A DNA stretch of 22,255 bases from Candidatus Pacearchaeota archaeon. GTDB lineage: Archaea; Nanobdellota; Nanobdellia; Pacearchaeales; GW2011-AR1. The stretch lies in assembly GCA_016186375.1 (NCBI GenBank), contig JACPLS010000086.1, positions 1 through 22,255 of the forward strand. The letters are read 5' to 3'. Positions 6,522-14,419 of this stretch are shown in pieces. Each line of letters opens with the position of its first letter. Position 1 is the first letter of the stretch. The translations under genes and the position numbers were made by a program. Under the pieces are notes generated by a model. It was given only the letters and a program-made list of their open reading frames with translations. It made no database searches and had not been told where the DNA came from.

Positions 6522-6535
6522 GGAGTTTTGGAAAT

Positions 6536-7426
6536 ATGAATAATAAATTAATATCAAAAAAAATAATCGCTTTAAATATTCTTTCTGCTTTTTTATTAAT
6601 ATTATTACTAACAATCAACGTAAAAGCCCAGACATTATCAATAATTAATGTTGATGCGCCAAAGCTTACTCCTGGTGCAGAAGGATTGTTGCGCATTGAA
6701 ATAGAAAATCCTCTGGAAGATGATATTGAAGATGTTTCTCTTACTTTAGATACTCGAAACTTACCATTAAGTATAGTTGGAAGCTCTGAATTTAGTGTTG
6801 ATGAAATTCAGGGTGAGGAAAGTGATATTTTTGCTTTCACTATCAGGGCAGCAACAACAGCAGATGCAGGAGATTATCAAATTCTTTTTTCTCTTGATTA
6901 TAAAGGCGCAACAAAGCCAAAAACTGGCTCAATTGGAGTAAGAATAGAAGGTAATGTCGAACTTGGTTCATCAGTTTCAACAGACAACGCAATAGTCGGG
7001 AGGGAGGGAAAAATAACTTTAAAGATTATAAATAAAGGATTTGCAGATGCAAGATATGTTTCTGTTAAACTAATTCCTAATAATTATATTATAAAAAGTG
7101 AAGATGAAATTTATATAGGTGATATTGATGCAAATGACTTTGAAACAGCAAGCTTTGATGTCATATATCAAAGGAAGAATCCGACAATTAATGCGGAGGT
7201 TACATATAAGGACTTTGAAAATAATGATAAAGTTCTTATTATCGATAAAGTAATTAATGTTTATACTAAAGAAGAAGCTTTAGAGAAAGGCATAATTAAA
7301 AAGAACAATACTGTTTTATACATTATACTAATTATTTTAATTATTATAGGATGGTTTGTAATAAGATCAGTAAGACGACGCATGAGAAAGAAAAAAAGCA
7401 CTCAGTCAATGAATGGGGGAAAATGA
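6536..7426 (+). CDS. COG1361-like S-layer/Ig-fold protein, membrane anchored
   Basis: This 296-residue protein has a signal peptide (1-31, ending VKA-Q). Two beta-sandwich domains follow, about 38-137 (ITVEN-type pattern LLRIEIENPLEDDIEDVSL) and 141-243 (GKITLKIINKGFADARYVSV). A C-terminal membrane helix (260-277) and a very basic cytoplasmic tail complete it. This is the layout of archaeal COG1361/CARDB-like proteins, often encoded beside MacB-type ABC transporters as an extracytoplasmic partner. AAGGAG at 6520-6525 fixes the ATG at 6536. A longer in-frame extension back to 6419 runs through the G+C-rich variable region in another frame and is rejected. It is the first gene of the permease operon. 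Confidence 0.8.
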   Translation: MNNKLISKKIIALNILSAFLLILLLTINVKAQTLSIINVDAPKLTPGAEGLLRIEIENPLEDDIEDVSLTLDTRNLPLSIVGSSEFSVDEIQGEESDIFAFTIRAATTADAGDYQILFSLDYKGATKPKTGSIGVRIEGNVELGSSVSTDNAIVGREGKITLKIINKGFADARYVSVKLIPNNYIIKSEDEIYIGDIDANDFETASFDVIYQRKNPTINAEVTYKDFENNDKVLIIDKVINVYTKEEALEKGIIKKNNTVLYIILIILIIIGWFVIRSVRRRMRKKKSTQSMNGGK

Positions 7427-7427
7427 A

Positions 7428-8102
7428 ATGAATATTGAAGATTACTTATTAAAAAGAGAACATTTTCCAATTCAAACTTGTAAATCTACAGATAAAAAAG
7501 GTAGAACCTTTTTTGTTCTGGATGATATTGAAATTCCTCCTTATCATCCATCAATAGCAGATTCAGGTCTTCCATTTGAATTAGTTCCAGATTTACTTTG
7601 TAAAGTTGTAGAAGAGACAGTTTCAGATTTAGAAGAAATTAAACATAAAATAAATTACGCACAAATTATTATCGATGATTTGGCTAAACACAAAGTTAAA
7701 AGAAGAGTTTTATTTGAACCTCAAATTATAGAGAGAGATAATTTAGGAATTGAAATAGATTCTATTCCTATAGCTGATCACATTTATGTCGGTAGAAAAA
7801 GAATTAATCCTTCTTGTTATAATGGAGATCGAGGAATCACAATTGATTCGGAATTATCCCCGTCCTCATTTCATGTTCCAAAAACAGTAAAATTCTCACT
7901 AGAACTTATGAATGAATATGATATGCAATTGGAATATGTAGATTCAGATAAGAATGAAATAAAATGCTCATATTTATGGTACAGACACAATTTAGATAGC
8001 TGGGATACTATATTTTATAAAAATCTAGTAATTGCTATAAATAATTCAATAGTTAGAGATAAATACTTGAAAACTGATGCAAGGACATCAGGAGGAAAAT
8101 GA
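7428..8102 (+). CDS. Unknown protein in permease operon
   Basis: This encodes 224 residues, soluble and acidic, without signal or membrane segments. N-terminal strands (TFFVLDDIEIPPYHP, 31-45) precede a helical region with PDLLCKVVEETVSDLEEIKH and then a mixed C-terminal half. Two Cys (148 and 200 region) are not arranged as a metal site. No family is recognised. The start is set by GGGGG at 7415-7419, and the ATG begins 1 base after the upstream stop. It occupies the place where the ABC ATPase gene would be expected, yet has no Walker motifs. Confidence 0.65.
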   Translation: MNIEDYLLKREHFPIQTCKSTDKKGRTFFVLDDIEIPPYHPSIADSGLPFELVPDLLCKVVEETVSDLEEIKHKINYAQIIIDDLAKHKVKRRVLFEPQIIERDNLGIEIDSIPIADHIYVGRKRINPSCYNGDRGITIDSELSPSSFHVPKTVKFSLELMNEYDMQLEYVDSDKNEIKCSYLWYRHNLDSWDTIFYKNLVIAINNSIVRDKYLKTDARTSGGK

Positions 8103-8103
8103 A

Positions 8104-8430
8104 ATGTCAGATACATATATTGTTTATACAAGACTAAATATAGAAGGTGATAAAAGAACAGTAATTATTACGGCCTCAAATAATACTCTCTTTTTTTTGA
8201 GTAAATTTCCAGAAAGAATAACTTATAGCGTTAGAGATTCTAGCCCATTAAGTCTGATAAGATCATTAGAAAGAGAAATTGAGGCAATCCGACCTAAGAT
8301 TTCACCTACCAATAGGATTGATAAACTTTTAAATCCATATTTTAAACAATTAAAGTTTACTCTCAGTTTAGAAGTCGAAGCTCAACTATTTGATACTTAT
8401 AGGAAATTCGCGAAAAGTGTTCAAAACTAA
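8104..8430 (+). CDS. Unknown small protein, paralogue of next gene
   Basis: This 108-residue protein begins MSDTYIVYTRLNIEGDKRTV and ends in a strand plus helix, KFTLSLEVEAQLFDTYRKFA. The same plan is seen in the next gene (MTYLYLTYRKREIDRDIIEI ... LRFQVPKDLASTIFDVYTEY). The two are probably diverged tandem duplicates. No membrane or catalytic motif is visible. GGAGG at 8091-8095 fixes the ATG at 8104. The longer frame from 8077 runs through the end of the previous gene and is not used. Confidence 0.6.
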   Translation: MSDTYIVYTRLNIEGDKRTVIITASNNTLFFLSKFPERITYSVRDSSPLSLIRSLEREIEAIRPKISPTNRIDKLLNPYFKQLKFTLSLEVEAQLFDTYRKFAKSVQN

Positions 8431-8431
8431 T

Positions 8432-8800
8432 ATGACATATTTATATTTAACTTATAGGAAAAGGGAAATTGATAGAGATATAATTGAAATATCAATTTTA
8501 GCTTCTGGAGAGAAGATTGGAAAGGATTCAGCTTATAGTGTAAATATTCCTCTAAATCTCAAAACTGTGCTTAAACCAGAAACAGCTATTAATCAGCTAA
8601 AAAGCTCTATCTTCGGTAATCCAGAAGGAGCTAGAGGTTTAAAAGACAAGGATAGAGTAATAATTTCTGATTCGGAAATAGAAAATGAATTAAGGTTTCA
8701 AGTTCCAAAAGATCTTGCAAGTACTATTTTTGATGTCTATACTGAATATGTACTTCAACAATTAAGAGAAAAAGATTATGATCATTTGAGCGAGAGGTAA
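8432..8800 (+). CDS. Unknown small protein, paralogue of previous gene
   Basis: This encodes 122 residues. An N-terminal beta-rich part (TYLYLTYRKREI ... IEISILASGE) is followed by a charged middle (GLKDKDRVIISDSEIENELR) and a C-terminal helix with IFDVYTEYVLQQL. See the previous gene for the shared layout. The ATG at 8432 follows the upstream stop by one base. There is no strong Shine-Dalgarno, so translation is probably coupled. An in-frame ATG at 8390 lies inside the upstream gene. Function unknown. Confidence 0.6.
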   Translation: MTYLYLTYRKREIDRDIIEISILASGEKIGKDSAYSVNIPLNLKTVLKPETAINQLKSSIFGNPEGARGLKDKDRVIISDSEIENELRFQVPKDLASTIFDVYTEYVLQQLREKDYDHLSER

Positions 8801-8805
8801 TTTCC

Positions 8806-10023
8806 ATGTTTAAAGATTATCTCTCTCTTGCTCTAGGAAATTTAAAGCATCGCGGACTTAGGTCATGGTTAACTATGTTGGGTATTTTTATCGGAATAGC
8901 TGCAGTTGTTTCATTAATCTCTCTAGGTCAAGGATTAGAAACAGCAATTACTGGACAATTTTCTACACTCTCCACTGACAGATTAATAGTCCAAAATGAA
9001 GGAGGAGGTTTTGGCCCACCAGGAATTGGCTCTGTAAAGAAATTAAATAATAATGATATTAGAATTATAGAAAGTGTTTCAGGGGTTGAAAAAATTGTTC
9101 CTAGAATTTTAAGAACAGCAAAAGTCAAATATAATGATATTACAAGATTTGAATTTGTAGGCAGCTTGCCACAAAAACAGGATGATATTGATTATATTTA
9201 TGAATCTTTTAGCCTTGAATTTGAATCAGGTAAATCTATTTTAGCAAGCGAGAGAGGTAAAATCGTTGTTGGTAACGATTTTAAGGAAAATAATGGTTTT
9301 GATAAGGATATTAGGGCTGGGAATTTATTAGAAATTCAAGGAGAAAAATTTGAAGTTTCAGGAATTTTAAAAAAAACAAGCTCTTTTCAGTTTAATAGAG
9401 CTATTTTTATGCTTGAAGGTGATATGAATGACCTTTTCTTAATAAAAAATGAATTCGACTTTATCGTTATTCAAGTTTCAAATCAAAATAAAGTTCAAGA
9501 AGTTGCATCAGAAATTGCAAGAAAATTAAGAGAAGACAGAAATGAAAAAATAGGAGAAGAAGATTTTTCAGTGCAGACTCCTTTACAAGCCATTGGAACA
9601 GTAAATACTATTCTCAATATAATTAATTTGATTGTTGGGGGCATTGCTGCAATCTCTCTTTTAGTTGGGGGCATTGGAATTACAAATACAATGTTTACTT
9701 CTGTCTTAGAAAGAAGGAAAGAAATAGGAACTATGAAAGCAGTTGGTGCTAGGAATAAAGATATCCTATTTATTTTTTTAGTTGAATCTGGCTTTCTTGG
9801 TTTAATTGGGGGAATTATTGGAGCTTTTATAGGAATAGGCTTAGCTTTTCTTGTTTCAAGTACGGCTAATTCATATTTTGGGGAAGATATTATTTTAGTG
9901 AATATCTCATGGACTCTATTGCTCGGAGCAATTGTCTTTTCATTTATAATTGGAATTGCAGCAGGCACTTTACCTGCTTTTCAAGCTTCAAGACTAAAGC
10001 CAATGGAGGCATTGAGGCAATGA
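8806..10023 (+). CDS. MacB/FtsX-type ABC transporter permease
   Basis: This 405-residue protein is a typical MacB-family permease (COG0577). It has an N-terminal membrane helix (about 22-42, with RGLRSWLTMLGIFIGIAAVV), a large extracytoplasmic domain (about 45-265) and three C-terminal helices (about 270-292, 318-348, 368-392). The conserved cytoplasmic segment LERRKEIGTMKAVGARNKDI (302-321) touches the ATPase in known homologues. In MacB-type systems it moves lipids, peptides or lipoproteins, or transmits mechanical signals, and the substrate here is unknown. GAGAGG at 8792-8797 is the ribosome binding site. No ATPase gene is adjacent, so the cognate subunit must lie outside the window or be shared. 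Confidence 0.92.
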   Translation: MFKDYLSLALGNLKHRGLRSWLTMLGIFIGIAAVVSLISLGQGLETAITGQFSTLSTDRLIVQNEGGGFGPPGIGSVKKLNNNDIRIIESVSGVEKIVPRILRTAKVKYNDITRFEFVGSLPQKQDDIDYIYESFSLEFESGKSILASERGKIVVGNDFKENNGFDKDIRAGNLLEIQGEKFEVSGILKKTSSFQFNRAIFMLEGDMNDLFLIKNEFDFIVIQVSNQNKVQEVASEIARKLREDRNEKIGEEDFSVQTPLQAIGTVNTILNIINLIVGGIAAISLLVGGIGITNTMFTSVLERRKEIGTMKAVGARNKDILFIFLVESGFLGLIGGIIGAFIGIGLAFLVSSTANSYFGEDIILVNISWTLLLGAIVFSFIIGIAAGTLPAFQASRLKPMEALRQ

Positions 10024-10625
10024 ATAATACAATTGTATTAGATGAAATGTGTAAAGCAGTTAAAATATTAGAAATGGGAGTTGATATATTAGGAGAAAGA
10101 GTAAGAAAAAAATCTATTAGTAGCTTAGATTATATTGGTTTATGTCCATTCCACACAGAAAATACCGCTTCTTTTTATCTAAAATTAAAATGGAACAAAT
10201 ATGCTTGTTTTGGCTGTAATATCGGGGGAAGCCCTCTAAGCTTACCTTTAGAATACTTTGGAACCGAAAGTGGTTGGAGATATTTGGAAGAACTTCTCGA
10301 ATTTACTAAAGAAACTCTCTCTAATACGATAATTATATTAAAATATTTTACCGAAAGAGAAAGAGGTATGTATAGTAGAGAGGACATATTTCCGAAGTAT
10401 TTTGAAGAAATAGAACCTATTCATAATATTTTATCAATATATCCTTCTGGACAAAGTTTAAGAGAAATTGATTCTTTGTATAAGCTTGTTCTTCAAAGAC
10501 GAAATATATCCAATCAGGAAATTTACGAAAGAATAAGGATTTTTGAAGAAAAAAGAATAGAGAGCTCTGTAAGAGAAATGAACTTTGTAAGGCCTGATTT
10601 AACAGACTTAAATTTGGGAGATTAA
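10020..10625 (+). CDS. Standalone CHC2 (DnaG-type) zinc-finger protein
   Basis: This encodes 201 residues. The start codon overlaps the permease stop (ATGA). Residues 38-82 form a CHC2 zinc finger like that of bacterial primase: GLCPFHTENTASFYL with C42 and H45, then YACFGCNIGGSPLSL with C63 and C66. The remaining 120 residues are helical and charged. No TOPRIM or primase catalytic domain is present, unlike full DnaG (about 600 residues). CHC2 fingers bind single-stranded DNA template in primases. Small CHC2 proteins occur on plasmids and in viruses. Its place inside a permease operon is unexpected. Confidence 0.75.
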   Translation: MNNTIVLDEMCKAVKILEMGVDILGERVRKKSISSLDYIGLCPFHTENTASFYLKLKWNKYACFGCNIGGSPLSLPLEYFGTESGWRYLEELLEFTKETLSNTIIILKYFTERERGMYSREDIFPKYFEEIEPIHNILSIYPSGQSLREIDSLYKLVLQRRNISNQEIYERIRIFEEKRIESSVREMNFVRPDLTDLNLGD

Positions 10626-10630
10626 GAACA

Positions 10631-11497
10631 ATGAAATTCGAAATTAAACTAACAGAAGTTGAGCGTTACGTATTAAAGAATACAATGGGTTTTTCTGAAA
10701 AAATCCCTGCGTTATTGGGGCCGCGATACTTAGAGGAGAATAGAGAATCTATTGATACAACTAAGATTGAAGAATTGCCTATTGTTCTAAGAGGATTAAG
10801 AGCCAAGATGTTAGAATTAGATGGCAGTTATTCTGAAATTTTTATTCAGCAAACGGCGATTTGGAGAAAATATAAAGAAATTTTTATTGCCGAAAAAGGA
10901 AAAACAAAAAATCGCGCCCAAGCAGTACTAAATACACAAGAGATTATGAATCAGGAAGATAAGTCAAAATTAGAAAGTCTTGCAGTCGAATGTAGCACAT
11001 TATCAAATCATTTTGATTTATTAAATAACTCTATTAATAAAATTCATGCAAGAAGTACATATAAATTACATGGGATAATTGGTATCGTTCAAGGTGATGC
11101 AAGATATCATAAGTATTTTTATAAAAATTGTGTTGTTCCAAATGAAAATTTTACAGCTGTTCAACAAGCAGTTAAGGAAGGAGAATTTAAGAAAACCATT
11201 GAACAAGATGATGTTCGACTTTTATCTTTTTTGTGGGATAGAACAAAAGACATTAAAAAAAGATCTTGGAGGGGTCATGCACCTAGATTTTCATTACCTC
11301 AAATTATGCTTGAATTAGGAATTAAAGATCGAAATTATATCGAATCTTCATTACTGCGGTTGACAGGTTTACTTTGTCATACTTATGGACCAGATTGCGG
11401 AATATACACTTTAGAAAGTATTCCTACAGCAATATACAATAATTGTTGGTTTATACCAATGAGACGGCATAATATAATAGGGGAGATTTTAGAATGA
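10631..11497 (+). CDS. Unknown helical protein in permease operon
   Basis: This encodes 288 residues, soluble. The N-terminal half is helical (ELPIVLRGLRAKMLELDGSY, about 48-67, and a Glu/Lys-rich stretch to about 140). The C-terminal part (about 195-288) has SWRGHAPRFSLPQIMLELGI (215-235) and a run with Cys, Tyr and Pro (LLCHTYGPDCGIYTLESIP). A winged-helix-like fold at 222-262 is possible, but no family can be named. GGGAG at 10617-10621 precedes the ATG at 10631. The stop overlaps the next permease start by 4 bases (11494-11497), so the genes are translationally coupled. Confidence 0.6.
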   Translation: MKFEIKLTEVERYVLKNTMGFSEKIPALLGPRYLEENRESIDTTKIEELPIVLRGLRAKMLELDGSYSEIFIQQTAIWRKYKEIFIAEKGKTKNRAQAVLNTQEIMNQEDKSKLESLAVECSTLSNHFDLLNNSINKIHARSTYKLHGIIGIVQGDARYHKYFYKNCVVPNENFTAVQQAVKEGEFKKTIEQDDVRLLSFLWDRTKDIKKRSWRGHAPRFSLPQIMLELGIKDRNYIESSLLRLTGLLCHTYGPDCGIYTLESIPTAIYNNCWFIPMRRHNIIGEILE

Positions 11498-12708
11498 TCA
11501 CAGACTATTTTATCCTGGCAATAAGAAACATAAGAAAAAGAAAATTGCGAAGCTGGCTGACAATATTAGGAATTATAATTTCAATTGCAACAATTTTCAT
11601 GCTAATAAGTATATCATTAGGTTTGCAAGGAGCAGTTGAAGAGCAGTTTCGCCTGCTTGGAACAGATAAATTCTTTATTCAACCCAGGGGGCAGATAGCT
11701 GGACCAGGAACAGAAAGTGCAGCATCTTTATCTTTAAGCGATGTAAATGCTATTGAAAAAGTTCCGGGTGTTAAAGATCTATCATATTTCGTTGCTCATA
11801 ATGTAGAGGTCGTTTTCTCAGATCAAAAAAGATTTACTCTGGCAATTGGATTCCCTTTCGATAAATCTAAAGTGTTTGATGAAATTGAATCTTACAAAGC
11901 AGAAGATGGATCAATTCTAAAAAAAGGTGATGAAGGTAAAGTTATGATTGGTAGCCATTATAAACATAATAATATTTTCAAAAGGCCAGTAAGAGTTGGA
12001 GACAATTTAGAAATCAATAAAAAAAAGTTCAAAATAAAAGGTATCTTAGAACCAATAGGAAATCCTTCTGACGACAGAATGATATATATGAGTATAAAAG
12101 ACTTTTTAATACTTTTTCCTGAAAAAGAAAACGTCGTTGATCAAATAATTGTTCAGATAGATGAAGGTGAAGATATTAATGAAGTAATAAAAAAAGTTGA
12201 TAAGAAATTACGGGATGAGAGAAAGGTTGACAGAAATAACAAAGATTTTATCATATTGAGTCCTGAAGAACTATTAGCAAGTTTTGGCTCAATTTTAAAT
12301 ATAATTACAGCATTCTTATTTGGAGTTGCAGCAATCTCTCTATTAGTTGGAGGCATCGGTATCGCAAATACTTTGTTTACTTCTGTTCTTGAGAGAACAA
12401 GAGAAATAGGAACAATGAAGGCAGTTGGTGCAAGAAATAGAGATATACTTCTTATATTTTTAATAGAATCAGGTTTAATTGGGGCAGTAGGAGGGATTGT
12501 TGGTGTCTTGCTTGGAGCAGGAATATCAAAAAGCATTGAAATTATTGCAATAAAGCAACTAGGTACAACACTACTACAGGCCGCATTTCCTTTCTCCCTT
12601 ATTGCAGGTTGCATTATTTTTGCTTTTTTAGCAGGTTCTATTTCAGGCATCTGGCCTGCATACAGAGCATCAAAGCTCAGAGCCGTTGATGCTTTGAGGT
12701 ATGAGTGA
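11494..12708 (+). CDS. Second MacB/FtsX-type ABC permease
   Basis: This 404-residue protein has the same architecture as the permease at 8806. It has an N-terminal helix (RKLRSWLTILGIIISIATIF), an extracytoplasmic domain and three C-terminal helices. The C-terminal third is nearly identical to its neighbour around LERTREIGTMKAVGARNRDI (about 301-320), while the extracytoplasmic parts differ much more. The pair probably arose by duplication and may form a heterodimer. GGGGAG just upstream is the ribosome binding site. The usual companion ATPase gene (LolD/MacB N-terminal type) is missing here too. Confidence 0.92.
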   Translation: MITDYFILAIRNIRKRKLRSWLTILGIIISIATIFMLISISLGLQGAVEEQFRLLGTDKFFIQPRGQIAGPGTESAASLSLSDVNAIEKVPGVKDLSYFVAHNVEVVFSDQKRFTLAIGFPFDKSKVFDEIESYKAEDGSILKKGDEGKVMIGSHYKHNNIFKRPVRVGDNLEINKKKFKIKGILEPIGNPSDDRMIYMSIKDFLILFPEKENVVDQIIVQIDEGEDINEVIKKVDKKLRDERKVDRNNKDFIILSPEELLASFGSILNIITAFLFGVAAISLLVGGIGIANTLFTSVLERTREIGTMKAVGARNRDILLIFLIESGLIGAVGGIVGVLLGAGISKSIEIIAIKQLGTTLLQAAFPFSLIAGCIIFAFLAGSISGIWPAYRASKLRAVDALRYE

Positions 12709-12712
12709 TGTA

Positions 12713-12737
12713 ATTACTTTACAGTAATATTTAAATA
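12713..12737 (+). promoter_or_regulatory. TATA-like box with adjacent inverted repeat
   Basis: TTTAAATA (12730-12737) lies 29 to 22 bases before the ATG at 12759. ATTACT (12713-12718) and AGTAAT (12723-12728) form an inverted repeat immediately upstream, over the BRE position. It could be an operator, perhaps for the multi-HTH protein itself. Confidence 0.45.
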
Positions 12738-12758
12738 TGAGAAAAGTGCCTGAATTTT

Positions 12759-14414
12759 ATGAGCCATCTGGAAGATGTAATTTTAAAGATTATAGAATTG
12801 AAAAGCAAGGGATTAGATGATTTAGCTGTTGCTCAAAATTTGGATTTGCAACCAGAGACAGTTCAATTATATGAAAAAGCAGTACAAGACTCCATCAAAG
12901 AAGCTGTTAAAAAAGGATATAAAAGTTCATTTAAGATTGCTAATAAATTGCAAATCTCTCCCGTTGCATTTAATATCATAACGAGCCATTATCAAATTGC
13001 CTTTCCATCGGAAGAAAAGCAAAGAAGATCATTTGAAGAAAGATTACAAGAGATAAATATCGCTATTAGTGTTAAGGGTTGTGACTCTCTTGCCTCTCTG
13101 GCTAGAGAAATGGATTTAGAAAGAATATCAATATATCGCCTTCTTAAGAAAGCAGGCATTTGCTTTCTGCCTAAGAGAAAGCCTGATTATCTTAAAGCTG
13201 GAGAAGAAAAGCAAGAGAGTATAACAATTGAGAAGATACAAGAGTCTATTCTTCAGGGAAATGATTCTCCGAGAGATCTAGCTAAATTTTTTAATGTAGA
13301 TTATCAGACTGCACGTAAATGGCAAGAAAAATTTGGATTTTGCTTTATGACTGGGAGATATAGGACTTTATTGCAATTAAAGGAAGCAGAAAAAGAAGGT
13401 CTATCAATTCAAGAAACAATTAGTAAAACAGACTTATCTTATTCTTATATTAGATTGTTATCTTCTCAATTTAAAATCAATTTAATAGATTCTCCTAATG
13501 AAAGGCCTTTAAGAGAACAAGCACGTAAGGAAGATAAAAAAAATAAACTATTTTACAGATTTGTAAGAAGAGGTTTGACACTCGAACAAATAGGGGATAA
13601 ATTTGATTTATCAAGAGAGGGAATTAGACAAAAAATTAATAAATGTGGATTATATGGGCAATGGAGAACAAGTAGATCATACTACGAATATAATGAAAGA
13701 GAAAGGCAATTGCAACAAGAAAGAGGAAAATTAATTGATGTTTTCCAAAAAAAAGTTCAACAACAATTTAATTTAATTGACGAAGTTACTCAATGGGCAG
13801 AAAAAAAAGCAACCGAATATAAATTAAGTCTTAAAGGATCATCTTCTAAACGTTTTCATCCTCTAATAAATTTTGAAGAATTGGTTGCTGTTTTCAGATA
13901 TTACAGAGAAGCGCAATTAAAAGGAGAAAAATTGTCTTTTGAAAAAATAAGCAAAAGATCAGGTTTAAAATATGCTTCTCAATCAAAAAAACTTTTTGAT
14001 AAAGTTGGTTTACAATCACTGAATTGGCAAGTTGAAAATACCAATAGATTATCAGAAGAGCAAAAAGAGATGATTTCTCGCTCTCGTAGTATAAAGATGA
14101 ATAATTCCGATAGAGCATTTTTTATGAATCTACCAGTACATACACTAATCAATTATGGTATAAAGGGCAGTAGAGTATTTGTAAAAGTATTTGGATATAA
14201 GGGAGTGAAATTAACATATCGCTTAGCGAGCCAGATATATGAAGCTCAAGACACTGGCTTTAATAGAGAAGAAATATTAGAATTATTTAATACATCCCCA
14301 ATATATGTTGATTATGCTCTTGAACATAGAGAAGAAATTGCTCCAAAAATAATAGATGCGCTGAATGTTTTACATCCTGGGAAGAATTATAGATTGCCTT
14401 ATAAGAACTCATAA
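12759..14414 (+). CDS. Large protein with tandem helix-turn-helix segments
   Basis: This encodes 551 residues. Successive HTH-like segments are seen at about 16-38, 54-76, 108-132, 169-193, 216-238 and 272-296. Weaker ones lie at about 391-416 and 500-524. The best, GLTLEQIGDKFDLSREGIRQ (272-291), matches sigma-70 region 4-type HTHs. SPRDLAKFFNVDYQTARKWQ (170-189) is also convincing. A charged coiled region (about 305-355) divides the array. It probably binds DNA at several neighbouring sites as a regulator or chromatin-like protein. No enzymatic motif was found. It has its own TATA-like promoter and is convergent with the next gene with only 5 bases between them. Confidence 0.7.
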   Translation: MSHLEDVILKIIELKSKGLDDLAVAQNLDLQPETVQLYEKAVQDSIKEAVKKGYKSSFKIANKLQISPVAFNIITSHYQIAFPSEEKQRRSFEERLQEINIAISVKGCDSLASLAREMDLERISIYRLLKKAGICFLPKRKPDYLKAGEEKQESITIEKIQESILQGNDSPRDLAKFFNVDYQTARKWQEKFGFCFMTGRYRTLLQLKEAEKEGLSIQETISKTDLSYSYIRLLSSQFKINLIDSPNERPLREQARKEDKKNKLFYRFVRRGLTLEQIGDKFDLSREGIRQKINKCGLYGQWRTSRSYYEYNERERQLQQERGKLIDVFQKKVQQQFNLIDEVTQWAEKKATEYKLSLKGSSSKRFHPLINFEELVAVFRYYREAQLKGEKLSFEKISKRSGLKYASQSKKLFDKVGLQSLNWQVENTNRLSEEQKEMISRSRSIKMNNSDRAFFMNLPVHTLINYGIKGSRVFVKVFGYKGVKLTYRLASQIYEAQDTGFNREEILELFNTSPIYVDYALEHREEIAPKIIDALNVLHPGKNYRLPYKNS

Positions 14415-14419
14415 TAAAA

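Noticed and set aside
6419..6535. In-frame 39-residue extension of the COG1361-like protein to an ATG-like start at 6419
   Set aside because: It is read through the G+C-rich tail of the upstream gene in another frame and precedes a good signal peptide. AAGGAG at 6520-6525 clearly serves the ATG at 6536.
9495..9968. Long minus-strand frames opposite the permeases (also 12153-12650) and the ATPase (16805-17389)
   Set aside because: They are Pro/Ser/Ile-rich antisense shadows of strongly conserved genes with no start signals.
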